A program made the position numbers and the translations under genes. This document shows positions 42,101 to 54,300 of a stretch of DNA of 64,000 bases, in pieces. Location of the stretch: positions 12,648,001-12,712,000 of the forward strand of contig CM082584.2 in the NCBI GenBank assembly GCA_040954595.2, in the 5' to 3' direction. The notes beneath the pieces were generated by a model. It worked only from the letters and a program-made list of their open reading frames with translations, had not been told where the DNA came from and ran no database searches. Position 1 is the stretch's first letter. The number at the start of each line of letters is the position of its first letter. Source of the DNA: Balanoglossus misakiensis (lineage: Eukaryota > Hemichordata).

Positions 42101-45100
42101 TTCCCAGAGGGAGGCATATGAAAAGCTGTGACAGCCTATTGCAGTTGTTACAAAATAATGAATGCCCCCATAAGTATTGTTCAATCCCCAAGACTGATAA
42201 ATCAATAAATGTCACCAATACCGGTCTATTATGGATGAGATTGTCGCCGTTTTCTATTGCTGTTTGTTCTAGATTGTCAGGTTTTTAAATAGCTTAGATT
42301 TCTATAATAAAAGGACACTTATAAGAGCTTGTCCAGGCAGTATAACTTTATATTAAAGTATGCCATATCAATGAGTATTGATTTCAATAAATTAATATCT
42401 TTGGTTCTGCATTATCTTCATACAAAGGGTTTGTAACAATGTTCTGTAAACTGATATTGTTGGCAGAAATCTTTGGCCAAGGGGACAAAAATAAAAACGT
42501 GATGTGTGTAACTTTCCATGTAATCAAAATACCACTTCCCATAATCAAAACAGTACGAGTCTTATACAGTGATTTCGAACAAAATCTGAGGTGAATTCTA
42601 GAATTCTGATATTTCATATGTATTTACAAGGACGTGTAGAAGAAACCTTGAGAAACGCGAGGCGTACAGTTACTGTTATGTAGGAATTGAGAAGCGATTG
42701 GGTAAAAAAATGGCAGTGTTTGTAAATATTCTTTTATCACATTCTGAATGTGAAGCTTTCCATTGAGGAGTTTGCAGTAAACATAAGTCGGGCGTAACCT
42801 TGAACCGGGCGGGTGTCACACTGAGGGCAGTGATGTCAGTTTACAGATGTGTGTCCTTGAGTTGTGATGTAAAATGAGAATTCCCAAGCCGCCAGCGACA
42901 CCGGCCACCATTGCATTGTGTTCTGGGGGAGTTGGACCAAGTGAAAAACAAGGTATCACATGACAGTCATGTGACTGCTGTTAGGGGTTACCGCGGGACA
43001 ACACATTAGCTTGTTCTTGTCATAGGGGCAGAGCAATAAATATTGAGGGGGCGGGGAATAATGGGTGTGGTAATATAAACAATGGGGATTATAGATCTGA
43101 TAGCAAAACTTACCTAATATGACAGTCCACTTCACCATAAAAGAGAGATGATTTCTTCAAGTTTGGCCTCTTCATTATTGAAGTTAATCCAGCCCTTATC
43201 CAGGTTGATGGGAATCTCCTCAGGGACTAAACATACCTGGAAAATTCAAGTCAACAGAAATCATAGTTATTCAATTATATGAGTATAATTTGATGTGTCA
43301 ATTTTCATCTTTGAACAGTACAACAGTGATGAAGACAATTGTCATGTTGATGTGTATCAGAGATCTGTGAGGTGTGTGTGTCCTACTTCCCGAGATCAAT
43401 GACCATGGAAAATTAGACGTTGACATATTGGTAGAGTTGGCATACCCCCAACACAGATAGTCATGAATGGTAACTTAATATTTTACCAGCGATCAGATCA
43501 TCACATGGTGATATTGCTATGACGATATATTCTTTGTAGAAATACTCAATTGGAATTGTTATACAACTATGATTCCATAGTTCAAGTAATTGGAGGGTCG
43601 ATGTCCTCAAAGTAGGGCAAGAATGAGATAATAGTCATAAAGGAGCCCTGGCAAAACATGTGACCACTTAACCCAGTAAAACAAGCTAGGGCATGTTTTT
43701 ATTTGAATTCTTAAGTATAGCGGTTACATCAGATCATGAACAAAGCAGGGAAACCGACATTTAAATGTAAAATTACTGAAGGAATTCTTTTATTCTTGTC
43801 AAGTTGTGTTAAAAACTCTGTGTTTGAGATTGCATGGCGTAGTGCCGTAAATACCGGTCGAACCTGACAAGTAATAACAGGTGTGCATTTATTTGTTGGC
43901 CGTCCACCAAGATGTCGTAATTTGCTTTCCGGTAATAATGTAACCAATAATTTCTTGGAACTTGCTGTTACCATGTTTTTCACACCCCCATCCTGTAACT
44001 TTATCCGACATTTCCTTTGGTGATTTTGTAATTGGTAGTTTGTTTATGATGGCGTTTCCTGCTATCAGTTTCAACTGGATGTCAAACCCAGGGACACTAC
44101 TAGTACATCGCCTGCTGCATATCTGCGGGTGGGTGTGTGTTGACTGTGGCTTGGCGGTCAATGATTGCTGTGTTTATATACAAGTCATTGTTTGAAACTA
44201 CTCTCACTGACATGAACAAGTTTTTTCCGACTGATTCCCAGTGATGCGGGAAAGAAGTTTGAGATTCTGTGCGCCTGAGAATACTTGAAAACATGCACGG
44301 AATGTTTCGTGATGTACTAACCTTAGTTCAGGTGACCTTTACCACACAAACTCAAGAAGGCAGTTGTAAAAAAATATTTTAGAAAACAAACATGAGGGTA
44401 CCACTTTGAGCAGGCTACAAACAATCTCCAAAGTGAACTTTGACCCAAGATAGCCATTGTCCACAGTGATCCTCATTGCCCTCTCATGTAATTGTGAGCT
44501 GACCCCTGACCTTAAGATGATCAGAGGTCACGCATGTTTCTGGGTCAGCAAGATCACCTTGACATGCTAATGGGGACAGTTCCATTGAGTACAAACAATA
44601 CCATGTGCATATGTAGGTATCACATGATCTGATCTTTGTAACTTTTGGAACTGTTATGAGGGGCAGGTCATTGACTGCGGGAACTTTTACATGGACAAGG
44701 GTCTTCTTACTCATTTGGGTTACAAGAACTTTAAACCCATGATAAGAATGAGATTTATGATATGTGATACACAACAACAATGATGCTGTATTTAATATTT
44801 TACTATACATATAGTCATGTAGAATTTGATTGCCAAAACTTTACCTGAAGTAGACTTGTTCTATAGTTATTTTAATATATGTACCAATATAATAATTATA
44901 TGAAAATCAACATTTTTCCTCTTTTAAAGATTCTTTGACGATTTTGTCTTTCTTTCTTTTAATTACAGAAAACATCCCTGTGTCGTGCGGTGTGAATTTA
45001 TCCATCCGAAGTAATAGCGATCCTGATGTCGCAGGTAATTAATCTTTTACTATGCAAGATTTCCATCAATTTACATTAAAGGGACAAAGTTGTTGGGTGG

Positions 45101-48100
45101 CTTTGTCCCTTTAAACATCCATGTATCTGACTATCAGCAATTGCAGAAGAAGACTGACAACAACATTGACTTGTTAGGCACACCTGAGGCTGTTACTAAG
45201 AATAGCAGCCCAGGGGATCTGACCTTACATCTTGATGGTTGGGAATCAAATTCCGACCAGCTGATGGCTTCCTCTCTCAGCTACGTGCGTCTTTCCTTTT
45301 CATGTAAATGCACAGGGTTTCTACATTACTGTGAGACAACAGAGGCTAACTATAGGTAGTCTAGTGTCTAGGTCTGGCATCTTTTCATTTGAACATTGTC
45401 GAGAATAAAATCACACCGTGAATTTTATCAGTGTAAAGTGGCAATGTCATGCAGGGAGATTTTGGTGCAGATATGCTGCACTGACTAGACCAGACTTAAA
45501 AATGTCAATGTTTTCATTTGCAAGGGGTCCACTTTCTAGATTTTGTGGAACTGAAACAAGAAAACTGGAGTGACATCAGTTGCAAATACTGACTTGTGTG
45601 GAATTTCATTCCAGGAATTTATTAGTTTGAATTGACAAGATGTTTGATACAGAGGAAAGTCTATTTATGTTGATTGGTTCACTGAAATCTTAGATGTGAT
45701 CTTGGTGAGCACGAGCTACATCTCGCAGTTGTTATTATGAAAGCTATCATTACGAAGAATACTTAGAAATGTTCAACGAGTTCCCCAGACCCGTGAAAAT
45801 TAAAATGATCCTCAAGGTCGCAATTTTCAATTGACCAAAACAGCCGACGGCTGCATCCATCCAACACTCATCAGATTTCCAACCGCTAATGAGACAATTG
45901 CAGTCATGGTGACCTCTAACATTCTTCCTGCCAGCAGAGCCCAGCCCTTCAAATTAACGGCTTATTGTTTTGTTTGATTTCAACGAGGTCACAGACAGCG
46001 GCAGGTGCTCATTATTCCACAGATTAATATTCTGTTGTGGACATTTGCGATATTATGCCATAATTAGAAAATTATCAGTATCCACCCTCATGTCTGCAGT
46101 CGCGATGATTTGCAGCATCATTCCAAAGGGCACAATTATCCTCTCTCTGTTATTTTTTAATTGAGGAGGACATTGTTTAATTAACATCATTGATTGAGTG
46201 CAGCGACTGAAATGTGTTTGATTCTGTCGCAAGGTCAGAGATAATTGCTTGGGTGGACGTTTTCCTGACTGAGCTGAGATTAAATGGCTTCCATTTGGGA
46301 TTTATTTACTGTATGCTATCATTGTCCTCCACAATTCCATTTCGGAATTCGTTTTGTGTTATTCCAAAGATTCCAAGGATCTTGGTAAAATATATTTCTG
46401 ACTAGAGCTGAACTGATACATGAAAATAAATTTTGACTGGCTTTGAGAAAGTGTGAATTACTAGTCAGTAGGAAATGCCATCGATTATCCAGGTGTAGAC
46501 AGTCTATGACATTCTCCCATGATGCTTTTCACTTTCCATAACCACCTGATTTAAAAAAATATGGCAATATTTTAGGTTAAGTTATTTTTGTATGTGAGAT
46601 TAAAAGTTCTCTGACATTGTCATGCCTGCATTGGAACGTTACATGGAGGTATACTTCAATCTGCATATGATACGATTGATTTACTGATTAGAGCATTCCA
46701 GTGATCGAACATCATGGCACCATCCCTGAGGAAATTAACACCAAATGGACTTAGTCTCAGTTTTATGCAAATTGGGCAGATTCCTATTTCAGTCATCACA
46801 GTGACAATGTGTCAAAGTCTGTTTCATGTTGATTTCTCACTTTGTGGTTTTGTTTTCCAGTTATGAATGGACACTGTTCCGTGGAGAATTTTTGCTCAAG
46901 TGGAGTGTTCTCAGCACAAGAACTTGTCCGTATTACAAAAAGTAAGTCAACAATCAAAGTCCTCTGTGTATGGAACCTTCCCTCCCAGGTTTCTGGTCAG
47001 AACACCAACTCTATTTTCCCCCACTGCCATTGTACATTTTGCTGGCCATGTGGTACAGTACCCATTAAAATATTTTTGCTCCTTTTTGGAACCTTAGACC
47101 CACTGTGTAAGTTAACTTACATACCTTTACAACAGAAAGCATTTTACATCTTTAACCCTTTCACCCCCAGTACCCTCTTTAAAGGTCCAATCTTACCATT
47201 GAAAACAATAGGATTGGACTGATACATTGTGGTGAAACAGGGTTTTAAAAAATTCAAAACACTTCTGTGAAACAATGATGACAATCACAAAAGCGTGCCA
47301 TACCAGTCACACACTTGCTGAATGTGATCGTTCATTGTTTGAACTGGACATTTAACATGTGCATGCGTGTAGGAACCAGGCAAGCGTGTAGTTCTGTCAT
47401 GCATTTTCAAAGTGTTGAAACTTTTGTGCAGGCCGTTTGAGTTACCATGCAGTTTAGATTGATTTGAAAAGGGAGCGTGTGTTTGCACTCATAAAATCTC
47501 ACAAATTTTAACTTTCTAGTGGTGCCTCACATACTGAACAGAACAGATTAGAAATCAAGCACTGTACATGACATTTCGAAATTACGTTCTTTGTGATTTG
47601 TACTTTATTGTTTCGTCATTGTTGGACAGAGTTATAAATCTGTATGTCTCAATAGTTCAGTATTCTCACTGGCCTTTTTACTCTTAATGGCTTTTCTGTT
47701 AATTGCCGGCAGAATGACTAATTGTATTCAACACTTGGATAGACTTTCAAAGAAGTGAAAATCAAGTCACTTTGCGGCTTCATTTCAGACACGCCACATC
47801 ATGTTATAATCACGCTTCATCGCACTAAGTAGCGAAAGACAATCAAAAGACAATGAGTGATGAACGTTAAGAAAAATATTGTCACAATCATTGACTGGTA
47901 GAAAGGGGTTCTTTAAAGTGGCCTTTATGTTTCTTTGGGGACAAAACCACTGCTGTGTGGTAATTTTTTACAGAAAAAAGAAGATGTTGAAATTTGTGCT
48001 TAGTTCTTTACAATACATGCAATTAGCAGATGTTGTCTGAGATAGACGAATGATGAGATTTACAACTCTGGCAGAGAGCTAGCTCGGCCAACAGGTGTTT

Positions 48101-51100
48101 GTTGTGAAGCTAAATTAACTACCCTCTACCTTGGGATGGCTTTAATAAAGTTGAAATACAGCTGATTTCAGTCGAGCATAGAAAGGGTTTAAGGCATTGC
48201 CACAGCTGGTACATGTTTGCTGTTTTGGTTTGGTTTGAAGGCTTGATGGAGTTTGACTAATTTGATTGAGTTTTGTTTTTGTAGATCCTATCATGGAGAC
48301 GAATGGTGCACACAGATTGTCAACCCTTGGCGAGCTGGAATCGCCAGCGTTCTACAACTTTGGCGTCGACCAGAACATGCCACGCAACCTGGGCGGGCTG
48401 AGACGCAGCCTGCCCGGTTCGCAGCCGCAGAATCTGAAGCGAGTGAAGAGAAACTCTAGCACCATGTCTGCAGAAGATGATGCAGACAGCGTTGGAGAGG
48501 AAACAGAGAATGTCAATTACTATGGCCGATCGCCGGCATCAATGTCCAGTCAGTCGTCCAGCTGGCAAAGTGACGTTGATCCAGGTATGGGCTGTTTTTA
48601 CATACACTGATGGATAATCCAAGAATCTTTAGCACACCTGATCCTGTCACGTACAGTACAGCGTATACTGTACTTGAAAATTGCTAGAAAAAATAAACGT
48701 TGTTTGTTTTGCCTTGTGAATAGTACAAATTTTTGCTGGTTTAATTGTGTTTGTTTTGCAAATAGAAAAGCAATATGTAATTGCGTGAAGGACAAATTAA
48801 TGGAAAGCTGCATAACAACAATGGCCTTTACTCAATTTGCAAGTAATCTAATATGGAATTGAGTTGGTGTCTCAAGGTTACATTAAAATTGCATCAAATT
48901 GATAAAATCTTGAAACTAATCCTGAATATTAATTTGACAGTGAAAAGCAATTTGCATGTTGTCATTATTCACTGGGCGGTATGAACATTGATACATTAAT
49001 CCCATCTGTGTCAGGCTGATGGTCAAGAGATAATGAGATATATTATTTCCCATATGGATCGGTCTCAAATAAAATGTAGACATGCTTCTAATGTGTGTGA
49101 TGCGATATATATTTTTTTCATAGCAGGGGCAAGTCCTGCGTTGCCATCACCAAACGTAGCACATGCAACCAAAGTGAAGACAGAAAAAGCAAGTAGTTTT
49201 ACACAGACGGCCAACACACACCAGACACACAGTCCACATGCCGCAACAGCTCCTCAAGCGATGACCGTTGACGGCCAGCATAGAGTACAGACCGCGACAA
49301 GAGTGCCAGGTAAGATTGCAAGGCTGCCCTCAGTTGTAATCAATAATGAATGCTTTTGTTTTTAACAGTGATCTTATGAATACACGCCTCTACTCAGAAA
49401 TTATTTCAGAAGACATTTATACATGTACATATTGATAACCTGTGAACTCAGGACACATCTAACTTATATTCTCCAAACGATTACATCTTCCAAACAACAA
49501 ACAATTCTGACATTTATTCCTTTATCGGCAGCAGCATCGTATGGAAATTCCCACTTTCAACCAGCCGGATACTATCAACAGTACCGCCTACAACCCACTT
49601 CAGATACACCCCTCTCCGACTTCGTGCAGTTAGTATGTCAAGATGCAGCTAACCAACAAGCCAATCAGCAACAGGTACGGTATTGAAACTCTCTCTTTAA
49701 TGCCACGGTTGAAGGGTCATGCTCATTACTAGGTAATTCAAGTATGTTCATCTTTTTCTGTTTCTTGCTGAGCAGCAAGGAAAAGTCTCTACTGGAAGCG
49801 TCATATCAACAAGCAGTACATCTCACACATCAGGATTCATCCCAGTTTCTGTACAGTCAACCATCCGAACATTACCCCTTGATTTGATCTACCACAATGT
49901 AAGTATATTGGCTGAAGTGGCAATCTTCTATCAACATTATTTTTGGTTATAGTGTGTGTGTTAATGAAAATCAATCATTCGTTTTCAGAGCAAAGCCACC
50001 AGTCTGGCCCATTCAACCAGCCCAACCAAAATAGCAGGTTTCATCCCGGCCCCAATGCTGCCACCCCCGCCACCACCACCTGTGGCACGACCTGTTGCTA
50101 TGGTTTCTGGTGGAACCGCTCCCGTTGCCACCACCAATGCACAGAGTGTCTCGTCGAGTGGGCCACTCAACACGACCGGAACAGAAGGTAAATCAATGAA
50201 GTGGTATTTCGGATATTCCAATTCAGATGACATATATAACAGTAAGTCTGCAGTGAGCAGTGCTAAAAAATAATACAATTTAACTGACTTGTTCTCACAT
50301 TTGGTCCCGATTCTGGCCACTTTCAGTTACTTTCAACTGTATCTTAAGAAGAGTTTGCCTTCTGTAGCGATCGCACTGACAATAATATTGCTCTTGATTA
50401 TATTAACCAGGGATTGGTGGAGGTCTGACAACCACAGTGTCATCCAGCAACCCTTCCAACAGTTCCAACACAATCAGTAGCTCTCAGTACAGTACACAGT
50501 TGACGTCCTGTCCATCCACACCCCCTGTCAGCAGAACCATTATGACTAGTCCCTTTACAGTATTAGGAAGACACGAAAACGGATTCATACACCAACAGCA
50601 GGTATGTTCAAGATCCATACGCTACCTGTCAACAACTACAAACAACAACAGGATGATTCCATTAATGAAATAAACTCCCAACTCTACCAGAATACCTTCA
50701 GAACATAATAGGTAGTATTTGATCAGTTTTGTCCAATGAAAGACAAGCATCAGATATAAAGGCCTCCAACTTAACTGACATCTCAGATGAAAATACCCCC
50801 TAACTTAACAATGACACCTCACTGTTACAGCTTCTGCCATACCCAAATATCAGCCCTGTCAACATGCAGGCCATCAGTCCAACCACAATTAGTCTGTTGA
50901 CATCGCCAGTGGCAACACCTCGGACGACACCACGCACAACTCCCGTGCCACGATGGGCAACACCTTTGATAATGGATGAGCCCAGTGACTACACACTGCT
51001 GACAGGGATGATCCCGGGAGTCAGTCCAGACGAACCGCTGTTAGACCACGGTAGGTATATGAATATTTAATGTTGAAATTTGTCCATTTTTGTGTGGTAA

Positions 51101-51398
51101 TCACATCCATGACTATATTAATGAGTATGAAATGTTATTTTTGGTATTGATATGTTCATAACCAACTTCTTTGAAGTATTTTTTCTATTCCACAGAAGAT
51201 TAATTCTTCTGTGCCTTTTTTTCTCCAAACTTGATTTCAGACTCTTCTAAGGATGTTTACTATACACTACCAACCCACCTTAACTCAAAGTATGGTTGCT
51301 TGGTTACAGAGCGATCGGGATTCGTTCCGGTTCAGATGCAGAGTGAACCCATGGATACAACTGCTAGTAGTGATGTTCCCACCACACCCACCAAATAA
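36136..51398 (+). CDS. NFI: Nuclear Factor I transcription factor, complete, 12 exons
   Basis: Coding exons: 36136-36144 (MAM), 36614-37154, 44969-45034, 46861-46941, 48285-48584, 49127-49309, 49535-49674, 49776-49898, 49989-50187, 50411-50601, 50831-51050, 51241-51398; 2211 nt, 736 aa, phases consistent. Residues 4-183, all in exon 2, are the NFI DNA-binding domain ([70 protein letters not shown]). The rest matches NFI tails: [45 protein letters not shown] binds TTGGC(N5)GCCAA as a dimer. The vertebrate CC-VLSNPDQ is MC-VLSNPDQ here. A 7.8-kb intron follows the DNA-binding exon. The two-codon-plus first exon replaces the vertebrate MYSPLCLTQ-type start; other first exons may exist. Confidence 0.95.
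37155..44968 (+). other. Large NFI intron 2 (7.8 kb)
   Basis: Separates the DNA-binding exon from exon 3. No other gene is supported inside it. It contains one MITE copy (39546-39628), and large introns at this position are a natural place for enhancers of a developmental transcription factor gene. Confidence 0.6.
39546..39628. mobile_element. TTAA-bounded palindromic MITE, copy B (83 bp)
   Basis: Starts TTAACCCTTTCACCACCATG and ends AAAGGGTTAA. Same orientation as copy A but lacks the inner CTAAAGAGGGAACTGG part, giving a shorter element. Lies in NFI intron 2. Confidence 0.75.
45076..45114. repeat. 39-bp TTAA-ended hairpin
   Basis: TTAAAGGGACAAAG (45076-45089) and its exact reverse complement (45101-45114) around an 11-base loop, 40 bases after NFI exon 3. 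It may be the remnant ends of a small TTAA-type transposon. Confidence 0.7.
47152..47248. mobile_element. TTAA-bounded palindromic MITE, copy C (97 bp, reversed)
   Basis: Starts TTAACCCTTTCACCCCCAGT and ends AGGGTTTTAA. It matches the reverse complement of copy A along its length with scattered substitutions. Lies in the intron after NFI exon 4. Confidence 0.75.
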
Positions 51399-51399
51399 A
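51394..51399 (+). terminator. AATAAA overlapping the NFI stop codon
   Basis: The final Lys codon and stop (AAA TAA) followed by A create an AATAAA hexamer at the very end of the coding region. If used, the 3' UTR would be almost absent; another AATAAA follows near 51451, and later ones are possible. Confidence 0.3.
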
Positions 51400-54300
51400 A
51401 ACGCGTGTTGTGGTTTGATCCTTGTGTACATATTGACACCGTCTCCCACTAATAAAACTGATGAATTTTCCCCTGGTGAAGGTCAAGCACCACAAGATGC
51501 TGGTTCCAGGCCGTTTTCATCAGATTTAGCTAATAGAACAAGATTGCTGTCAGTTTTGAGAATTTCTTTTCATGTTGCTTGAACTGTTTGCTTCACTGAT
51601 GTGTTATTTTCTGCAGACATGATTTTGTTTGAAACAAAAATGTTTTCAATGATTTTATTTGGTGTGCAGAAAGATGCACTGCCAGTCCTGATTTTCTGAA
51701 AGTTAACGTTTCATTACAGAAAATAACGATACGACTGGTTGAATAAGCTCTTAGTATAAGATCATCATCCAGTCAGAACTGGATTCTTGTGGATGGCATC
51801 GTGCAACTGATGTACATCATTGCCAAAATTCAACTCAGAAAGATAGAATATGCATGTTATGTTTTCAACTCACTCCACTTGTACCAGTATCTTTCCAAAA
51901 ACCCAATCCCACAGTCATAGCATCTCTTAAGTCCCAGAGTTCAGTTTTTTCCCTCCCATCTTGTTAGATCAATTCCCATATGAAGACAATGTGGAATGCT
52001 GGAGGTGGGAGGAGTTTGGAACAAGTAAGCACCAACCGCAGAAACTTGGTTTTCACTTTCAGTTCCAAGCTACAAAGTGCATTTTGTAGAGGGTGGAGGA
52101 AATTATTTTATTCTTGTGTAGCACTTACAGTTCTCTTCAAGTGTTGGAAATTTATCCACAAAACAAAACATAACCGAACTTTGAGATACGTCCAGAAAAA
52201 TCAATACAATTATATAAATCCAATGTGTGCTTGAGACACTTTGAAGGGTGATAATCACACAAAATGTACTTTTTGAGTTACAGCGATTGCCTAGGGAACG
52301 ACTTTCCTACCAGAAGTTTGTTTGTCTCATGCCATGTGTGCAGAAATGTAGTATTGGCCGAATATATGAATATTAGAATTGATACATTTTGGCCGGAAAA
52401 CATTTCTCTGAACTGTCCAGTGTCAACTTAAATAGCAGTCTGAACAAGTTCAGTAAATTATCATTTCATTGCCATATTGATTTTCACACTTGTGATAAAA
52501 AGCTCACAATTCATTTTAGTTGCAGTTTACACTGTAAATGTTGTCTCCATGACATGCGAGATTATTTGACAAAGCTTATGGGGCTTTCAAGCTTAACAAG
52601 CTAACTTTTAGAAGAGACATTTTGCAGAAAAAATGCAACCATTGATGGAGACACTAGCTATCAGTTAGTGGCTGTCTGAAGTCTGATTAGTTGGAGCAAA
52701 GCTCCACCTGTAATTCTGACCTTTGCTCCATCTGATCCAATGGCATTGGGTCGAGCAACTGTGAAGTCAGAAGAAGCGCTAATGTACAATTGCTGATCAC
52801 TACAACAGATCGAAAAAAAGCAATATATACGGTACAACTCATTTATTGCTGTGGTGTTAATCTGTATATGGATAGATAGGGAGCTCTTTTTGTTTCTTGT
52901 GTGTGTGTTATAAACCAGTGCAATTTCTAATAGAATTGATAGATCTATCAAGTTGATAGACTATATATATAGCATATGTACACTCAGACATATCTTGGCT
53001 TATTTGCATGTACTTGTTAAGAACACCTGCTCTGAATAATTGTATGAAGGATATTGAACTATACAGAGAGTTCTCACTTTCATGTGTATAAAAATGAGTT
53101 TTATTTTCTATTCTACTGTCTGCAAGGATTGTTATCTGCAGAAAAGAAGCAAGCATCAAAAACGGGGAAAAATAAGTCAGAACGTCTTCCATTCATTGGT
53201 ATGGTCATTTGTGTACTTACTTGGCTAGTCAAAACAGTTGATTTATAGCTCGATATGATAAGATTATAAAACCACTTTAAACAAGAATTTACAACATCAG
53301 TAAGCAGATTTAACAGTCATCATTGAAAACAAAACCATTCATTTTCTTGAAAATGCAAATACCATTTGTCACATGATAGAACAATTTCAGTCTGGTTGAA
53401 TATAAAATATTAAAACCTATTAAAAAAAGACATTTATTCATGATGGCACGTTAGATCTGCTTCTAAATACCAATATTTTAGTAATTACCGTGTGTTTTTG
53501 ACATTTCTTCATTATTTTCCATTTCTGTAGCAGTTAAATGCATTTTTTCTTGTAAGATCAAATTTTAATATATATTCCATCTTTATATAAAAAATTAGTA
53601 TCTTTTACTTTCTGTGTAAAGAAAACCAAATTGTTTGTTCTTTTCTGTAAATTTTTATTTTGGAACAAAAGATTTTTTCGAAGAAAACAAAAAGAGTCTT
53701 TTTTATTGGCAAAGAAAGGTTTGGTTTGTACAAAAATCAAGTTTTTGTAAATAGGTGTAAAATTGAAAAGGCTAACAACAAAATTGAGTGTTTTATTACT
53801 TTTTAGAAGATTTTGGTGTACAGTTTTTTGGGGCAGCAACTGAGCTGATTGATGGCTTTCATTGTGTGTGAGTGAAATTTCTTTACCAATGAACTGTTTT
53901 CTTTTATTTTGAGGAAGAAAAAACTTTTACATGATTTTTGGAATGCCAAATTTACAAAATGATGTTGATTTTGACTGTCAAATTGATTTCCTATGTGGCA
54001 TAGGGCAGTTTTGTAATATACTTGTGGGAGGAACACATTGCTATGGTAACATCAATGGTGACAGGGGTGGAGATATGGATCAGCAACATTGGCCTGGCTC
54101 AACAGACAAACCACCTGGTGTCTTTGTCCTAAAACTTACTATTTAATGTTATCCCCTATCCTTATAAAAGGCATAAAAATGATATATATTAAATTGTAGG
54201 GTTGACATTCCATTCAGAAGTTTATTTCTAGAGCTACTGTACAGTATGGCAACTATATTTATGATAAGATAAAAATATTTATTTCTCTTCTTGAGGCAGG

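Noticed and set aside
46842-47222. 126-codon plus-strand frame overlapping NFI exon 4
   Set aside because: It reads the exon in a different frame from the one that joins exons 3 and 5, then runs into a MITE copy.
53558-53839. 93-codon minus-strand frame rich in Lys, Asn and Phe
   Set aside because: Low-complexity reading of a T-rich stretch with no motif or splice context.
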